64,000 nt of DNA. Origin: Evernia prunastri. Lineage: Eukaryota; Ascomycota; Lecanoromycetes; Lecanorales; Parmeliaceae. The position numbers and the translations under genes were made by a program. A model generated the notes under the pieces. That model was not told where the DNA came from, did not search any database, and saw nothing but the letters and a program-made list of their open reading frames with translations. The stretch's first letter is position 1, and each line of letters starts with the position of its first letter. The stretch lies in NCBI GenBank assembly GCA_003184365.1, contig NKYR01000092.1, positions 104,397 to 168,396 of the forward strand, given 5' to 3'. Positions 1 to 12,023 of the stretch are shown here, piece after piece.

Positions 1-268
1 TTTCCGCCTGTCACTGCAGAATGCCTGCACAAACACGTGGATCACTAAACAATCTGCAAAATGGTTGGCTACAGGCCTGCGGAATCGGTCGCGCATGTAC
101 ATCTACCCCTCTTTCCTTACTCCCCAAGACCTGCCCTGCGTCCCCAAATTTATTCCTGGTCAGGACGTGTTCCGCGATATGCCGCAAGGTGTGCGCTTTC
201 TAGTCCCATAAACCTGGGCACGTCATCCCCAAGGAAGCCAAAGGTTCACGTATAGTCTCATTTTTGAA

Positions 269-275
269 TATAAAA
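269..275 (+). promoter_or_regulatory. TATA-like box upstream of the NRPS-like gene
   Basis: TATAAAA lies about 90 bp before the ATG at 365, followed by a C/T-rich leader. The first 364 bases contain no other supported feature. Assignment as a core promoter is inference from position and sequence. Confidence 0.45.
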
Positions 276-364
276 CGTCTTCAATTCCCTCCCCATTTTC
301 GCTCTCAAAATCGCAACAACTTCTTCACATAACATTCTACCTCTTCACGTAACATTCTTCGACA

Positions 365-3300
365 ATGACTGCCAATCATACGACTGCCTTTTCAGCGGAC
401 TATGGACACAGATTAATACCCACTCTGGTGGATGATTATGCTCGAACCGATCCAGACTACGTCTTCGCCTCGATACCGAAGACAACAAATTTCGCAGATG
501 GCCTGGAAAAGATCACTATCAGCGCTTTCGCTCGGGCAGTGAACGAGATCGCTTGGCGATGCGAGTCTGTGCTCGGGAAGAGTACCAATTTCGATACGCT
601 TGCCTATATTGGTCCCAGTCAGTCACAACCTTAACGAATATTACCCGCTCCAAAGCTGACTTCCAATAGCGGATCTCCGGTACTGGGTCATTGCTATCGC
701 TGCTGCCAAAGCAGGTTACAAGGTCAGTCTCTGGCTTTGGGCTGTGAAGACCTTGCCGTGAAGCTAAAATGGGATATAGACATTACTGCCCTCCCCACGC
801 AATAGTATTGAGGGCATTCTGTCTCTTCTCGAAACCACCAAGTGCCAGACCTTACTCAGCGCGCCTGGGACCAAGGTCGATCACATTTTGGAGAAGCGTG
901 ATATGCGGCACATTGTCATCAGGACATGGGACGAGTGGTTGGCTCAAGAGCATGTTGACCACTATCCATACGAAAAGAGCTTCGACGAGGCAGCCCACGA
1001 TCCATTCATCGTCATACATACATCGGGATCTACTGGCTTGCCGAAGCCTATTACACTTTATCACGGAGGACTCGCGACAGCAGATGCACATCAGTTGATG
1101 CCTCCATTGGATGGTTACGCTTCTGCGGTCATCCCTCCAAAAGGCCAAGGCCTGACGCGTCTTTTCGCTAGCTTGCCCCCATTTCATGTGAGCAATCCAC
1201 TGCGCCTTCTCGTCTCGTCCCGAATAGATTGACCTACTAATATCAATATATAGGTGGCTGGTATTATAGGCGCACTTGTAATTCCCTTATACTATCGGCA
1301 AACTATCGTTTGGCCGCCTGGTGGCCGGCCAGTCAGCACGGACATGGTCGATGACCTTCTTGACAACGTGGATGTAGACGGCTGCTTCCTAGCACCTTCT
1401 GTCTTGGAGGACTTGAGCCGATCGGAGACCTCCTTGGAGAAGTTAAAGAAAATCAAGTTTGTGGAATATGGTGGAGGTCGTGTCTCCCGCATCCTTTTCT
1501 TCTCACCATGCTGACTGAGCATCAGGCCCTCTTGCCAGACGCGCTGGGGATATAGTCGCAAGATATGTCAAACTCATGAACATCCTGGGCTCTTCAGAAA
1601 CAAATATGTTACCACTTTATGATAAGCAACCGGAAGACTGGATGTATTTCCATGTTAATCCTGAGATGAAAGGCTTCGAATTTCGAGAGGTCAGTGATGG
1701 GCTTTATGAACAATTCCTGCTGCGCCATCCATCCACAGATCCCTATCACTCAGCGTGGTACACCTTTCCGGACAAGTCAGAGTACTCGACGAAAGATCTC
1801 TTTTCTAAGCACCCGACGAAACCAAATCTTTGGTTCTATGAAGGCAGATCGGACGATGTGATTGTTTTCTCCAATGGTGAGAAGTTCAACCCCAGCGCAA
1901 TGGAAGCTACATTGCGTACGCACCCGGATGTCGTTCGCGCCATCGTTGTTGGCCAAGCGAGATTCGAACCAGCCGCGTTGATTGAGCTCAGAGGGTCACC
2001 GACGGAAGAGGCGAAGAACGACCTACTCGATAGCTTCACACCGTATCTCATCAAGGTCAACGAGACCGCCCCAGCTTACGCCAAGCTTCAGCGAGACCAC
2101 ATCGCTTTCACCAAACCAGACAAACCAATGATCATGGCGGACAAGGGTAGTATCAAGCGATCTGCGACTGCGAAAGCGTATGAGAAGGAGATTGATCAAA
2201 TCTATGCGAATGCTGACGATGCTTCATTGCCAACTGTGAAGCTTGATGCTCAGGACGTAGATGCCCTGACAGCAGGTTTGCAAGAGCTACTGATAGGGAC
2301 TATCGGACTGGAAGCCATTGCACCTGAACAGGACATCTTCGCCGTTGGAGCAGATTCCTTACAAGTCATGAATCTGGTGCGGCAGCTCCGCTCTTCTTTC
2401 ACAGCTCAGCACGGAGAAGGGCACGAAGAAGGAGTGATCCCGCCTCATTTGATTTCACCGAAAATCGTCTACTCTAATCCTACCGCAACCAAATTGGCCA
2501 ATGCCCTACATCAGTTGACTGGTCACAGCGCAGAGGTTGCTGGGAAATTGGAGGAAGAACGGATCAAGAAGATGGAGGAGATGCTTGCCAAGTACTCGGA
2601 AGATCTACCGAAAACATTGGCCAATGGTGTTAGTGTCGAAGGAGGCGACGACAAGCTGACTGTCGTCCTAACCGGCAGTACAGGCTCGCTCGGCTCATAC
2701 CTTCTTGACGCTTTGCTACTCTCCGACCGGGTGTCAAAGGTCATTTGCCTCAACCGTGGAGCCAACAGCGAGGAGAAGCAGAAAAAGACGAGTTCTTCTC
2801 GAGGCCTTGTGACCGAATGGGAAGCAGACAAGGTCCAATTCTTGACGACAGACCTCAGCAAACCTCGTCTAGGCTTGAATACCGACCACTACGATCTCCT
2901 CGTCAAAGAAGCTTCTTTCATAATCCGTAAGCCAAGCGTTGCACCACATTCTCTCAGAAATCTGGCTAATTCTCGAATGTTCCAGACAACCAATGGCAGG
3001 TAGACTTCAACCTCAGCCTTGATTCATTCGAACCCCACATTGCCGGTGTCCGTGACCTCATCACTCTCTCAAGCAAATCTGCCAAAAAACCCCCAATCCT
3101 TTTCACCTCCAGTATCTCAACGATAGGGAATTGGCACGCCAAACACCCGGCCGAAAAGGTTCCGGAAAAGGCGTTTCATGACTTCACCATTCCCGCGCCG
3201 ATGGGTTACGGCGAGTCAAAGTACATTGGTGAGTTGTTGCTCGAAGCTGGCGCGGATAAGTGTGGAGTTCCTGCCGTAATCTGTCGAGTCGGGCAGCTTG

Positions 3301-4013
3301 CTGGTCCGGTGAAGAAGAATGGGGGCATGTGGAATAAGCAGGAGTGGCTGCCGAGTGTAAGTCTCCTTTAGCCTTCTTTTTCTCTATGCATCAATGATAC
3401 TATTCCGTGTCGAACCCAAGAAGAAGCGTGGACATGGTTGTTCGTATCATCGTTCACAGCGAACTGACGTTAACATACCAAAACTTAGGTTATTGCAAGC
3501 TCCAAATACCTTGGTAAAATCCCCACAGCTCTCCCAAGCCAGGACACGGTATCCTGGGTTCCGGTCGACACCACCGCCAGCATTATCGTCGACCTCGTCC
3601 TGGCCAACGCAACCCACAACACCCATGGCCCGGATCATCCTCCGCCATCATCAGCCCTGCAGCACTACAACCTCGTCAACCCCCACCCCAGCGCCTGGCA
3701 CTCCCTCGTACCAGCTGTGACCCAGTATTTCCGCGACGGCACCAAAGACAACGGCACCTCCAGCATCGAACCCGTCCCCTTCGCCGCCTGGCTCTCCGCC
3801 CTGCAGGCTTCCGCGGCGCTCGGGACGGAAGACGTGGCGAAGAACCCGGGCATCAAGCTGCTCGAGTTCTACAAGGGCATGAGCGAGGACGGGGCCGAGG
3901 ATGAGGTCTTGCTGGAGACGGAGCAGACGGTCGGGGCGAGTGCGAATATGAAGAATCTGACACCGGTGGGGGAGGAGTGGATGCGGATCTGGCTGGAGCA
4001 GTGGCGGTTTTGA
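365..4013 (+). CDS. NRPS-like adenylation-thiolation-reductase enzyme
   Basis: Seven exons (365-617, 670-722, 780-1187, 1254-1476, 1526-2926, 2986-3356, 3489-4013) join to a 1077-residue protein with no frame break. An ANL adenylation domain (about 1-520) carries the AMP-binding loop HTSGSTGLPK near residue 182 and the GRSDD hinge near 416. A carrier domain has GADSLQ near 586, whose Ser accepts phosphopantetheine. A C-terminal thioester-reductase domain has the NAD(P)-binding TGSTGSLGSY near 694 and the catalytic YGESK near 854. The family activates a carboxylic acid, loads it on the carrier and releases it reductively as an aldehyde or alcohol; there is no condensation domain, so no peptide bond is formed. 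The substrate is not predictable. No tailoring genes lie beside it on the right; the left side is outside the window. Confidence 0.93.
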
Positions 4014-5157
4014 GGACTGTGGGGTTGTATGGATGGAAAGATGTAAGGAGTAGGATGGAGTGGATGGAGCGGGGCTTGGGTAATGGATAGGCGGGTCTGT
4101 GGGGATGGTTGGATGGGGCTGGGATGCATTCATTACCGTAATTTGTTCACTATATGTTAATCAGGATGAAAAGGAAACTGTAGCAAGAGGGCGGTCTCAT
4201 TCTTGTTTTGTTTCAGGTGGCTCGCTTTTAGTTGGTTTGCCTTACGCATTGCCTATGTGGTTGCTGGCTTGCTGCTCTGTTTGGTAGATGTAGATGGGTC
4301 TGGGAGACTTGATGCACGCACGTAACGCAACGCACGCAACGTACGCCACGCACGCAGGTGGGTCGGATTCTAAGTCTCGGGCGGTAGAGTGGTGTGTGTA
4401 GGGAATTTGGATGCTTTGAACATATCTAGCTGTCTAGCTACCTCTACCCTTACCTACCATTCTGCCATTCTACTTACCTCCCTCCCTCTTAGAAACTCAG
4501 AGGGGCCTCACCCTACCCTTGCTGGCCACAGATGGAAGGATGGAAGGTACGTGAACACTCGAATGGAGAGATATGCTCTCAACTCGGTTGTTATTGATGG
4601 TGCTAATGAAGGTGCTCACACCTTGACACGCTTCAAGCTTACTCGGGTCTTGAAGGGTGGGTAGTCTTTACTATCTAGTCTTTATGTTTGTGAAGCAGCC
4701 TCGGCAGCCTCGGCAGGATTGGATTGTCATTCTGATCTGTTCCGTTGTGACGCGCATTTTCAGTCACGCGTCACAAACAGCCTCATAGCCTCGGTGGTGG
4801 CGTTTCGTTTCTTTTCCTTCCTCAACAGGCAGGTGTATGTTGTATTGACTGCATTTGCCCCTATGTGTGCTCGCTTTTCTCATACGCTGATAGGATGACG
4901 CCTGATGGCGTCTCAGGCACGGAGGAATGCCTCTGTCAGGCACGTTCAAATCGATTGGATAACAGAACCACGACTCAGAACCTGATCGCCAATATCTCTA
5001 CTCCACTTGCACCCGATAGCTGCCATGATCATTGCCCATGTGGAAGCTCCATCCTGGCCCCATGGCAAGATCGCCTAGGCTGGCATTGCCGAGATCCTCT
5101 ATGTCCTCGGTGCACATGTACCTCCCCCCATGCATGATGGAGGGATCAAAAGACGTC
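4014..5157. other. Gene-free spacer with short GC-rich repeats
   Basis: No ORF here has coding character. It holds an ACGCA-rich stretch at about 4311-4360, a repeated CAGCCTCGG motif at 4697-4715 and C/T-rich DNA at 4440-4500. Probably the terminator of the NRPS-like gene plus the promoter of the RNase gene. Confidence 0.5.
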
Positions 5158-5165
5158 TATATAAG
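5158..5165 (+). promoter_or_regulatory. TATA-like box of the RNase T2 gene
   Basis: TATATAAG lies 72 bp before the preferred ATG at 5237, in the usual place for a filamentous-fungal core promoter. Assignment rests on position and sequence only. Confidence 0.5.
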
Positions 5166-5236
5166 GAGCCTTGCATATCCTCTTCTTCCAATAGACTTGA
5201 AGCTTGTTATCATTCCATTGGAGATCACTCACAGCA

Positions 5237-6206
5237 ATGCCTTCCTACACTTCACTCCTCTCTTCGGCCTTCGGAGTCCTTCTCCTATCGAGCCCAGCTC
5301 TCGCCTTCTCTGAGCAATGCAGCACCTTCAGGTACCCCCTGAGTTGCCACAACCAAAGCGCCGTCGCCAATACCTGCTGCTTCAACTACCCCGGTGGTCT
5401 TCTGCTGCAGACCCAATTCTGGGACACCGATCCTGCTACCGGTCCAGCAGACCACTGGACCGTCCATGGCCTATGGTACGTACACACTTCCTGCCATAGC
5501 CTCTTTTTGAATAGAAGCTAACACATAGCGTGCCTTAGGCCCGATGAATGCAACGGATTCTACCAACAATTCTGCGACGAATCCAGACAGTACAAGAACA
5601 TCACCCAGATCCTCGAACACTTCAACCGCTACGACCTGCTGGACTACATGTCCGTCTACTGGAAAGACGACGGGGGCAACGACGAGTCCTTCTGGGAGCA
5701 CGAGTGGGGCAAGCACGGCACCTGCATCAGCACCTTCGACACCCCCTGCTACACCGACTACGTCCCCACCCAGGAGGTCGTCGATTACTTCCAGAAGACC
5801 CTCCAGCTTTTCTCCGTCCTCGACTCCTACGCCTTCCTCAAGGACGCGGGAATCGTGCCCAGCACGACGAAAACTTACACCTACGCCGAGATCCGGAAGG
5901 CCTTGGTAAGGGATCGCGGCGTCAACGCGACGATCGAGTGTAGCGGGGCCAATCGCACCGAGCTCGACGAGGTCTACTATTACTACAATGTGTACGGGAG
6001 CGCGCAGGATGGGACATATATCCCGGCGCAGCCTGGTGAGGAGCTTTTTTTCTTGTCCCAGAAACTATTGCCTCGTCTTTCGATGTTGGTTTTACTGATT
6101 GTCTGCAGACACCAATTCGTCCAGCTGCCCTTTGACCGGCATCCATTACCTGCCCAAGAACCTCACGAGCACTCCGAAGCAGAATGGGACGTACAATTTC
6201 TTGTAG
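5237..6206 (+). CDS. Secreted ribonuclease T2
   Basis: Three exons (5237-5475, 5539-6035, 6109-6206) encode 277 residues. Residues 1-23 form a signal peptide ending SSPALA. Both active-site segments of the T2 family are intact: HWTVHGLWP (His near 77) and FWEHEWGKHGTC (near 131-142). There are many cysteines and several N-glycosylation sequons, as expected for an extracellular enzyme. The family cleaves single-stranded RNA through 2',3'-cyclic phosphates in secreted or vacuolar compartments; the role here may be phosphate scavenging or host interaction (inference). An in-frame ATG at 5204 exists, but the ATG at 5237 gives the better signal peptide. Confidence 0.95.
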
Positions 6207-8722
6207 AACGGATTCTTCGTGGAATGATTCCTGCGGTTGCTGAAAATTTGTATAATAAAATTAGTGTGGGAAGTTACATATGTTTGTATATAGAGCTGTC
6301 CTAGAATATTCATGCTTCGGTTTCCCCACATCAATATTCTTAAATCACGTCCAAACTCACCCTCAATCCAAAACATTCCACCAGCTTTACCGCCGAAAAC
6401 GCCGTCAAATCAGTGAAGCATGCATGCGTCGCCTGACTGCAGAATGGCACAAAGAAAAAGAAGGGCAAAGGCTCGCGTTACTTTTGACCCAGATCTACGG
6501 TTGGATATCAATCTCATCTACGGGGACGGGACGGAGCCGAAATGGGACCGGAACGGAATCGTATCAAGTTCGACCTTTTCATTGGACGCTCGCAACGGGT
6601 CCAGATGTGGGATCTTGGGTGAGTTGAGTGGGTGAGTGAGTGAGTGAGTACACTCCGTGTGTGGGCAGATGAGGAGGATGATGGTCGATTTTTTTTATTT
6701 ATTATTTATTTATGGACCACGCGGACATCGTGCCGGGATGAAGGTCCGCGATGCTGACTTGCCATCTCAAAACCCAACGGCTTGGAGTTGGGGACATATT
6801 ACGCCGGCGTTCGGGACGGAGGTGTATATATATCTACCCCGTGCAATTCTTTCCGCACCGACGGGGTCCAGCAGCGGGCATCAGGGGGTGGAATGGATGA
6901 TCCTGGGATGGATAAGTCCCCCTCTTCTTGCACGGTACGTACCTCGCGGGGCACTGTTTTTTTTTCAGCGCCTGCTTGCTTGCTTGCTTGCAGTTGGTAG
7001 GTAGTCTTGGGGTTCTGGGGATCGGGTCCTGGACTGAGATCTCGATGTGTGATTGGGGAGGGGGGGGGCTAGGGGCGAGGGGAGGGCTGTGGGGAGAGGG
7101 GACTGCGGGTTGAGGTTGGGATGGGGATTGAGAGGTAGAGCGATGGGGGGGAAGGCGGTCGAACGTTTTAGTTCTGCGTGGATTCTCAACGACGACAGAG
7201 ACGCGCGGGATCTAACTGAACTGCTAGCTGGATCGATTCTTGATGAGAATCTTTGGGGAGAACAGAGGAGACTGCGCACGGCCTAAGCAATGAGAATTGT
7301 CTCAACGCATCAAAAACATGCTGCGTTTTGCTATTGCGAAGTACTGAGTACCTTATTGGTTCTCGTCTGCTCGTTTCCTACTGGGACAGCACGAACTGCA
7401 ACTTTGGTTGTAGTCGGAGACGGAGCGGACAATGAGCAGGGTGTGCGGATCTCTCTGGTTGAGTGGTTTATCCATGAGATGAAGATGGCACACATCTAAT
7501 TGAGGTGAGATGAACTGCTGCTCGATTGGGCCGAATGATACATTATGTCAACGAACCCTGTGATATGGGTAAGTGGGATGGTGGTGGCTAGGACTAGGCA
7601 GTCCTTTCTCAAGGCTGTGTCTTCTGTAGGTCTCTTTCCATTTAGTCTAGCCAATGATGATGACTGCTGCTTGGGCTAGGTCTCGTTCAACCACGTTGTA
7701 CCTACTGCGTAAAACCTGATTCACAGCGATCGATATGCGAGAGGCAGGGCTCCGCGCTCAAGCCTGCTCTCTCGAGGCTCCTTGGATCTTATCATTTAGG
7801 TAAAGAGCCCAGACTGTCACACTTGGACGTCGACGATGTAGGTCTTTATTGCACGCCTGATTGCGATTCTAGCCTACCTTACTGTCCGAGAGCACGGACA
7901 TTGTAACATTTGCTCAAGAGGTCAGAGAGTTGGTTCGGGTGCAGAGTACGAGTACGGTAGGATTGAAAGGGGACAAAAAAAAAAAGAAGAGAAAACAAGA
8001 ACGGGTGCCGTTGCCCGGTTCGCCCTGGCCTGCCGTACGTAGCACAGCCGCTATTCCGAGAACCCGAATCTTGACTATATCAAATGTAGACATGATCGAC
8101 CCATTAGCTCCGCACCAGATATCGATTCCGCAGCCGTCTAAGCCCAATTGGCCAGACCGGCATGGGAAATCACCGACCTCACATCTCCGAGGGATTTCGC
8201 TTTCGGTTTAGCGCCTGCCTGTCATGCTCTAGTCTGATCGCTTTGGGTTTAAGGTGTGGAAAAGGGGCGGGGTAGGTCTCTTGCTTTGGGTGAATTAGCA
8301 TTTGTGGTGCATGGCATGCTGCAATGCTGCAATTTGCGTGGCTCACTACAATCACCACTACCATCACCATCACCAACCACCACACCTCATGTAAGCAAAC
8401 AACATTGGACGATGAATGGGTAAGTACATCCTGAACATTCCTTTCTCCTCCGACTGTCCGATTTCAATGCAGAAATGAATGTGACATGACATCATGTCTC
8501 GTCATTTGCGTCAAATGTTTTGATTCTCATCCTTGTCCCATCTTGCATCATCTTTCTCCTTCCTCTTAATTACTATCCATTTCCCTTCTCATTTCCCATC
8601 TCATCTCATTTCTTCCTCCTTTCAACAATCGCATCCCGTTTTCTGCAAAGGAAAAAGAGAGAGCAAGAGAGAGAAAGAAAGAAGAGATCAAAGGCAGAAT
8701 CAACTGCTATCCATCCTCCATC
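6207..8722. other. 2.5-kb gene-free region with simple repeats
   Basis: Only short overlapping ORFs without domain character. Simple repeats include GAGT units at 6629-6650, a T/A-rich run at 6689-6714, CTTG units at 6974-6992, G-runs at 7050-7100 and an A-run at 7975-7990. The last 100 bp before 8723 are purine-rich leader-like DNA. No RNA gene recognised. Confidence 0.5.
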
Positions 8723-9866
8723 ATGCATTTCCCCCTCTCAACCCCTATCCTAGCCCTCTCCATCTCCTCCGCCGCCATCGTCTCCGCCGTCCCCTTCAAA
8801 TTCCCCCTCCCAGATGGATTCCCCGCCCCCAGCCCCGCCCAGCTCGCCATGATAGAAACAGAAGCCCAAGGCTCCCTCCCCGACGGCCCTCTCCCCACAA
8901 TGCTGAAAAGCGCCGGAGTCACCACCCTGCAACTCCTTGCTCTGAATGAGATCTTCGAGGTCGCATATTTCACTGAGCTGCTCGCCAATGTCACCAATGA
9001 TGTTCCTGGCTACGATGCCGCCTCCCTCGCACCTTTGGACAAGGCGTACGTGGTAGATACGCTCAATGTTGTCGCAAATGTAAGTAAATCATGACTCTAC
9101 CCTTAATAACACTTCAATCCGCCCCCGTACATATGCTAAGCCTGGACAACAGCAAGAAAAACTGCACGCCTTGGGCGTCAACGGCGTCCTCACAAGTGCC
9201 AACCACAGCGCCATCCAGCCCTGCGAATACCAATTCCCCGTCACCAACTTCACCCAAGCCATCGCCCTCGCCCAAACATTCACCGACATCGTCCTCGGCA
9301 CCCTCCCCGAAGCCCAAGCCATCTTCGCCGGCGACGCCGGCGACGAGAGCCCGCTCATCCCGCTCTTCGGCTCCGTCCTCGCCCAGGAGGGCGAACAGGT
9401 CGGCTTCTACCGCTTCGTGCAGAAGAAGACGCCGTCCGCCGCGCCCTTCCTGACGGGTGGGTCGCCCAGCTTCGCCTTCACCGCCATCCAGATGTTCATC
9501 GTGCCCGGCTCCTGCCCGCAGCCGCTCTCCAGCATCGACCTGACCACCTTCGGCCCTTTGACCGTCGTCACGGCCCCCGAGGCGATGAATGAGACGCTGG
9601 CATTCTCCGTGCCCGGACCCGTCAGCGCGGATGCCAACTCCATCGTCTACCTCTCCGGCGCGAATTTGCCAGTCACGGTTGCCATCTCGGACGTGAGCGC
9701 TGCCGGCGGGGCGACGACGTTCAGCGCTAGCTTCCCGTTCTCGTCGGGCTTTGCGCATGGTCTGACTATTGCCGCGTTGGTCAAGGGGGCTGGTGAGACG
9801 TTTGCGAGTAATGATGCTGTCGCTGCCGCGACGGTGTACGGACCTGGTCTCATTGAGGTTGGGTGA
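8723..9866 (+). CDS. Secreted ferritin-like protein, LsdA/Rds1-type
   Basis: Two exons (8723-9079, 9153-9866) encode 356 residues. A signal peptide (about 1-22, ending VSA) precedes a helical ferritin-like region at about 45-200, with Glu/His-rich helices such as NEIFEVAYFTELL and QEKLHALGVN. A beta-rich C-terminal half follows, with N-glycosylation sequons. The layout resembles the fungal late-sexual-development/stress-response (LsdA, Rds1) proteins, secreted proteins of unknown biochemistry linked to development and stress. The assignment comes from overall pattern, so the family is likely but the function stays open. The gene is flanked by long gene-free DNA on both sides. Confidence 0.75.
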
Positions 9867-10191
9867 GAGTTTGGATGTTGGAAGTTAATAACTTGCATAG
9901 CTTGGTTCGCCGCACGCATTGGTCTAGAAAATTGTTTGTACAAAATAATTATAATTTGCATCACCACTTTATCGTTCAAAAGATTAGGAAAGGGTTCATT
10001 GCCTTCCTGTTGACTTCCTTAAACCTAACGCTGTTAAATATCTCATCACCCGGGCAAAGACATATGGTAGTGAAGTGGTTTGCTAGGTCTCAACCTTCTC
10101 AACCTCTACGAAGTCGATATAAATACCTCGATGATACCCGTGCGAGGCATTTGCTTTTGCAAGCTCAGAATCGTTGATAAGATGTCTTACT

Positions 10192-10424
10192 TCGTCCCTC
10201 CCTCCCTCTGTCTTCCTCCATCACTTCATCTCCCCTCCTCTCCTCTCTTCCTCTCTTCCTCTCCTCTCTTCCTCTCATTCTCTTTTTGTCTCTCTTTCCC
10301 TCCCTCTCATATCTCTTTTTCTCTTCTCTCCTTGCCCTCTTCCTCTCCTTCCCACCCCCTCTATCTTTCCTCTTCCTCTTTCTCTTCCCCTCCCTCTCTT
10401 TGCCCTCTTTCTTCCATCCATCCG
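10192..10424 (+). repeat. Polypyrimidine tract
   Basis: About 230 bp is almost entirely C and T on the + strand (CTCTTCC-type units). A second tract follows at 10514-10640. Strong strand asymmetry of this kind can form triplex DNA. The long ORFs read through it are compositional artefacts. Confidence 0.85.
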
Positions 10425-10833
10425 TCATCACAATCTACAAATCAAACCTTCCCCCGCCCTCATCTAACACCCAGCACTTGAATAAATTCAACGCTCGAGA
10501 ATCCGAAGTTTAATAAACCCCTTTCCCCCCCTTCTCTCTCTCTCATCCTCCCCATCTCCTTTCTTTTTCTTTTCTTTTCTTCTCCCCCAACTTTTTCTCT
10601 TCTCGTCTCTTCTCTTCTCTTCTCTTCTCATCTCACACCCTCTATCCCACCACTCTCTGAAACTGTATCCCGTTCCACCAAACCCCTCTCCTCTCTAAGC
10701 GTTGGAGCGTTTGGCGAAAACCACCTACTGCGGCATCGTGGGACCGGACTCGATCCTAAAGGTCGGCGTCGATTGGCTCCAGATGTGTCACGCGGCGTTC
10801 TGGGCTCGGGCTGGACGGAGGCGGAGGCGCGGC

Positions 10834-10921
10834 GGTGTGGTGGGGTGGGGTGGGGTGGAGTGGAGTGGAGTGGACTGGATTGGAATGGATTGGAGTGGAG
10901 CGGAGCGGAGTGGACTAGGCT
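10834..10921 (+). repeat. TGGGG/TGGAG pentanucleotide array
   Basis: About 17 degenerate 5-bp units, first TGGGG and then TGGAG with TGGAC, TGGAT and CGGAG variants. A typical slippage-derived microsatellite on the G-rich strand. Confidence 0.85.
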
Positions 10922-11370
10922 GAAGTAGAGCGGAGCGGGATTTGTTCGAGAACGAGGGTTTGGTCTAGATTTCAAGAACTTCGAAACCGGCAAAGGTATC
11001 GATACTATCTGAAAGAAGTCTTTGAAGCGGTGGTGTTGCTGGTCGGCCGTGATATATCTACACTGATCAAGTATGCATTAGGTTGTATGGTCTGGTCTGG
11101 TCTGGTCTGTTCTGGCTGGTGAGCTGGCTGGTTAGCAGGCTGTTGAGCAGGCTGTTTGGTATCGTGGGAGGTGGGGACTGGCTGGAACATCTGAACACTG
11201 GGGGGTGGGAGAAAGAGGGGTGGTTTCCGTTTTTTTCTTTTTCTGTTTTCTTTTTTCTTTCAGCCGGATTCTCGACTGTCGCGGTCATCCTGGCGAAGAG
11301 TTGATCTTGCGCCCGCGGGCTGGTCGGTGTTGGAGAGGAAAGGAAGGATTGAGCGGATTGAGCGAGTTTG

Positions 11371-11454
11371 AGGAGGTAGGGGGAGGTAGGGGGAGGAGGG
11401 GGAGGCGGGGAGTCTGCTGGCCTATGGGATCGAGGGGGAGGGGGGGGGGGGGGG
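11371..11454 (+). repeat. G-run cluster with quadruplex potential
   Basis: Several runs of four or more G (GTAGGGGGAG units) end in a run of more than ten G near 11440-11454. The local density satisfies the usual G-quadruplex pattern. Length polymorphism and sequencing error are likely here. Confidence 0.7.
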
Positions 11455-11892
11455 AAGCAAGAGCTGGAGTACCGTTCGGAAAAGGTAAGACTTGCTCGAC
11501 CGCAACATATCTACACTGACCAAGCATACACCAGGTTGCATGATCTGCTCTAACCGATTGGAAAGAGATTAGCCATTATGAGATAGAGTATCGACGAGAA
11601 AAGGGAATCTTAATGTCGAGGGTTCTCCTTCCTTCTCTCCTTTTTTTCCGCTGGACTGTGGACTGTTGCAATCATCCCGACGAAGGGTCCATCGTACGGG
11701 CAAGATATATTTTCGCCTTGTATGGTCACTCGGTATAACGAGATTTTATCGCGCTGCAAGGTTACTGTGCATAGCAGACCTGCTGCATGCCAGCAATATC
11801 GCATAGAGGGTCGCGCGACTCGTGTCAGGGAGGCGATGACCAGGAGATCCGTGTCTTGATGGTCCATCTATGTGAGCTTTGTACCAGTGTTT

Positions 11893-12023
11893 GGCTTTGC
11901 ATTCGAATGTATCTCTTCCAGAGGCATGGCATTCCTTCCCGCCCGCTCGTATCTGTTTTGGCTTTCCAGTCGATTTCATCTCTTTCAGCGGCATGGCATT
12001 CTTTCCCGCCCGCTCGTATCTGT
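11893..12023 (+). repeat. Two-copy 67-bp tandem repeat
   Basis: Units begin at 11893 and 11960. The last 34 bp of each unit (11923-11956 and 11990-12023) differ at one position, while the first half is more diverged. No ORF spans it convincingly. Confidence 0.75.

Noticed and set aside
9114..9758. 214-codon minus-strand ORF, Arg/Glu/Gly-rich
   Set aside because: Shadow of the GC-rich second exon of the LsdA-like gene; no motif.
10165..10513. Long overlapping ORFs on both strands in the polypyrimidine tract
   Set aside because: They arise because C/T-only DNA rarely contains stop codons; codon content is pure Ser/Leu/Pro/Phe or Arg/Lys/Glu/Gly with no domain.
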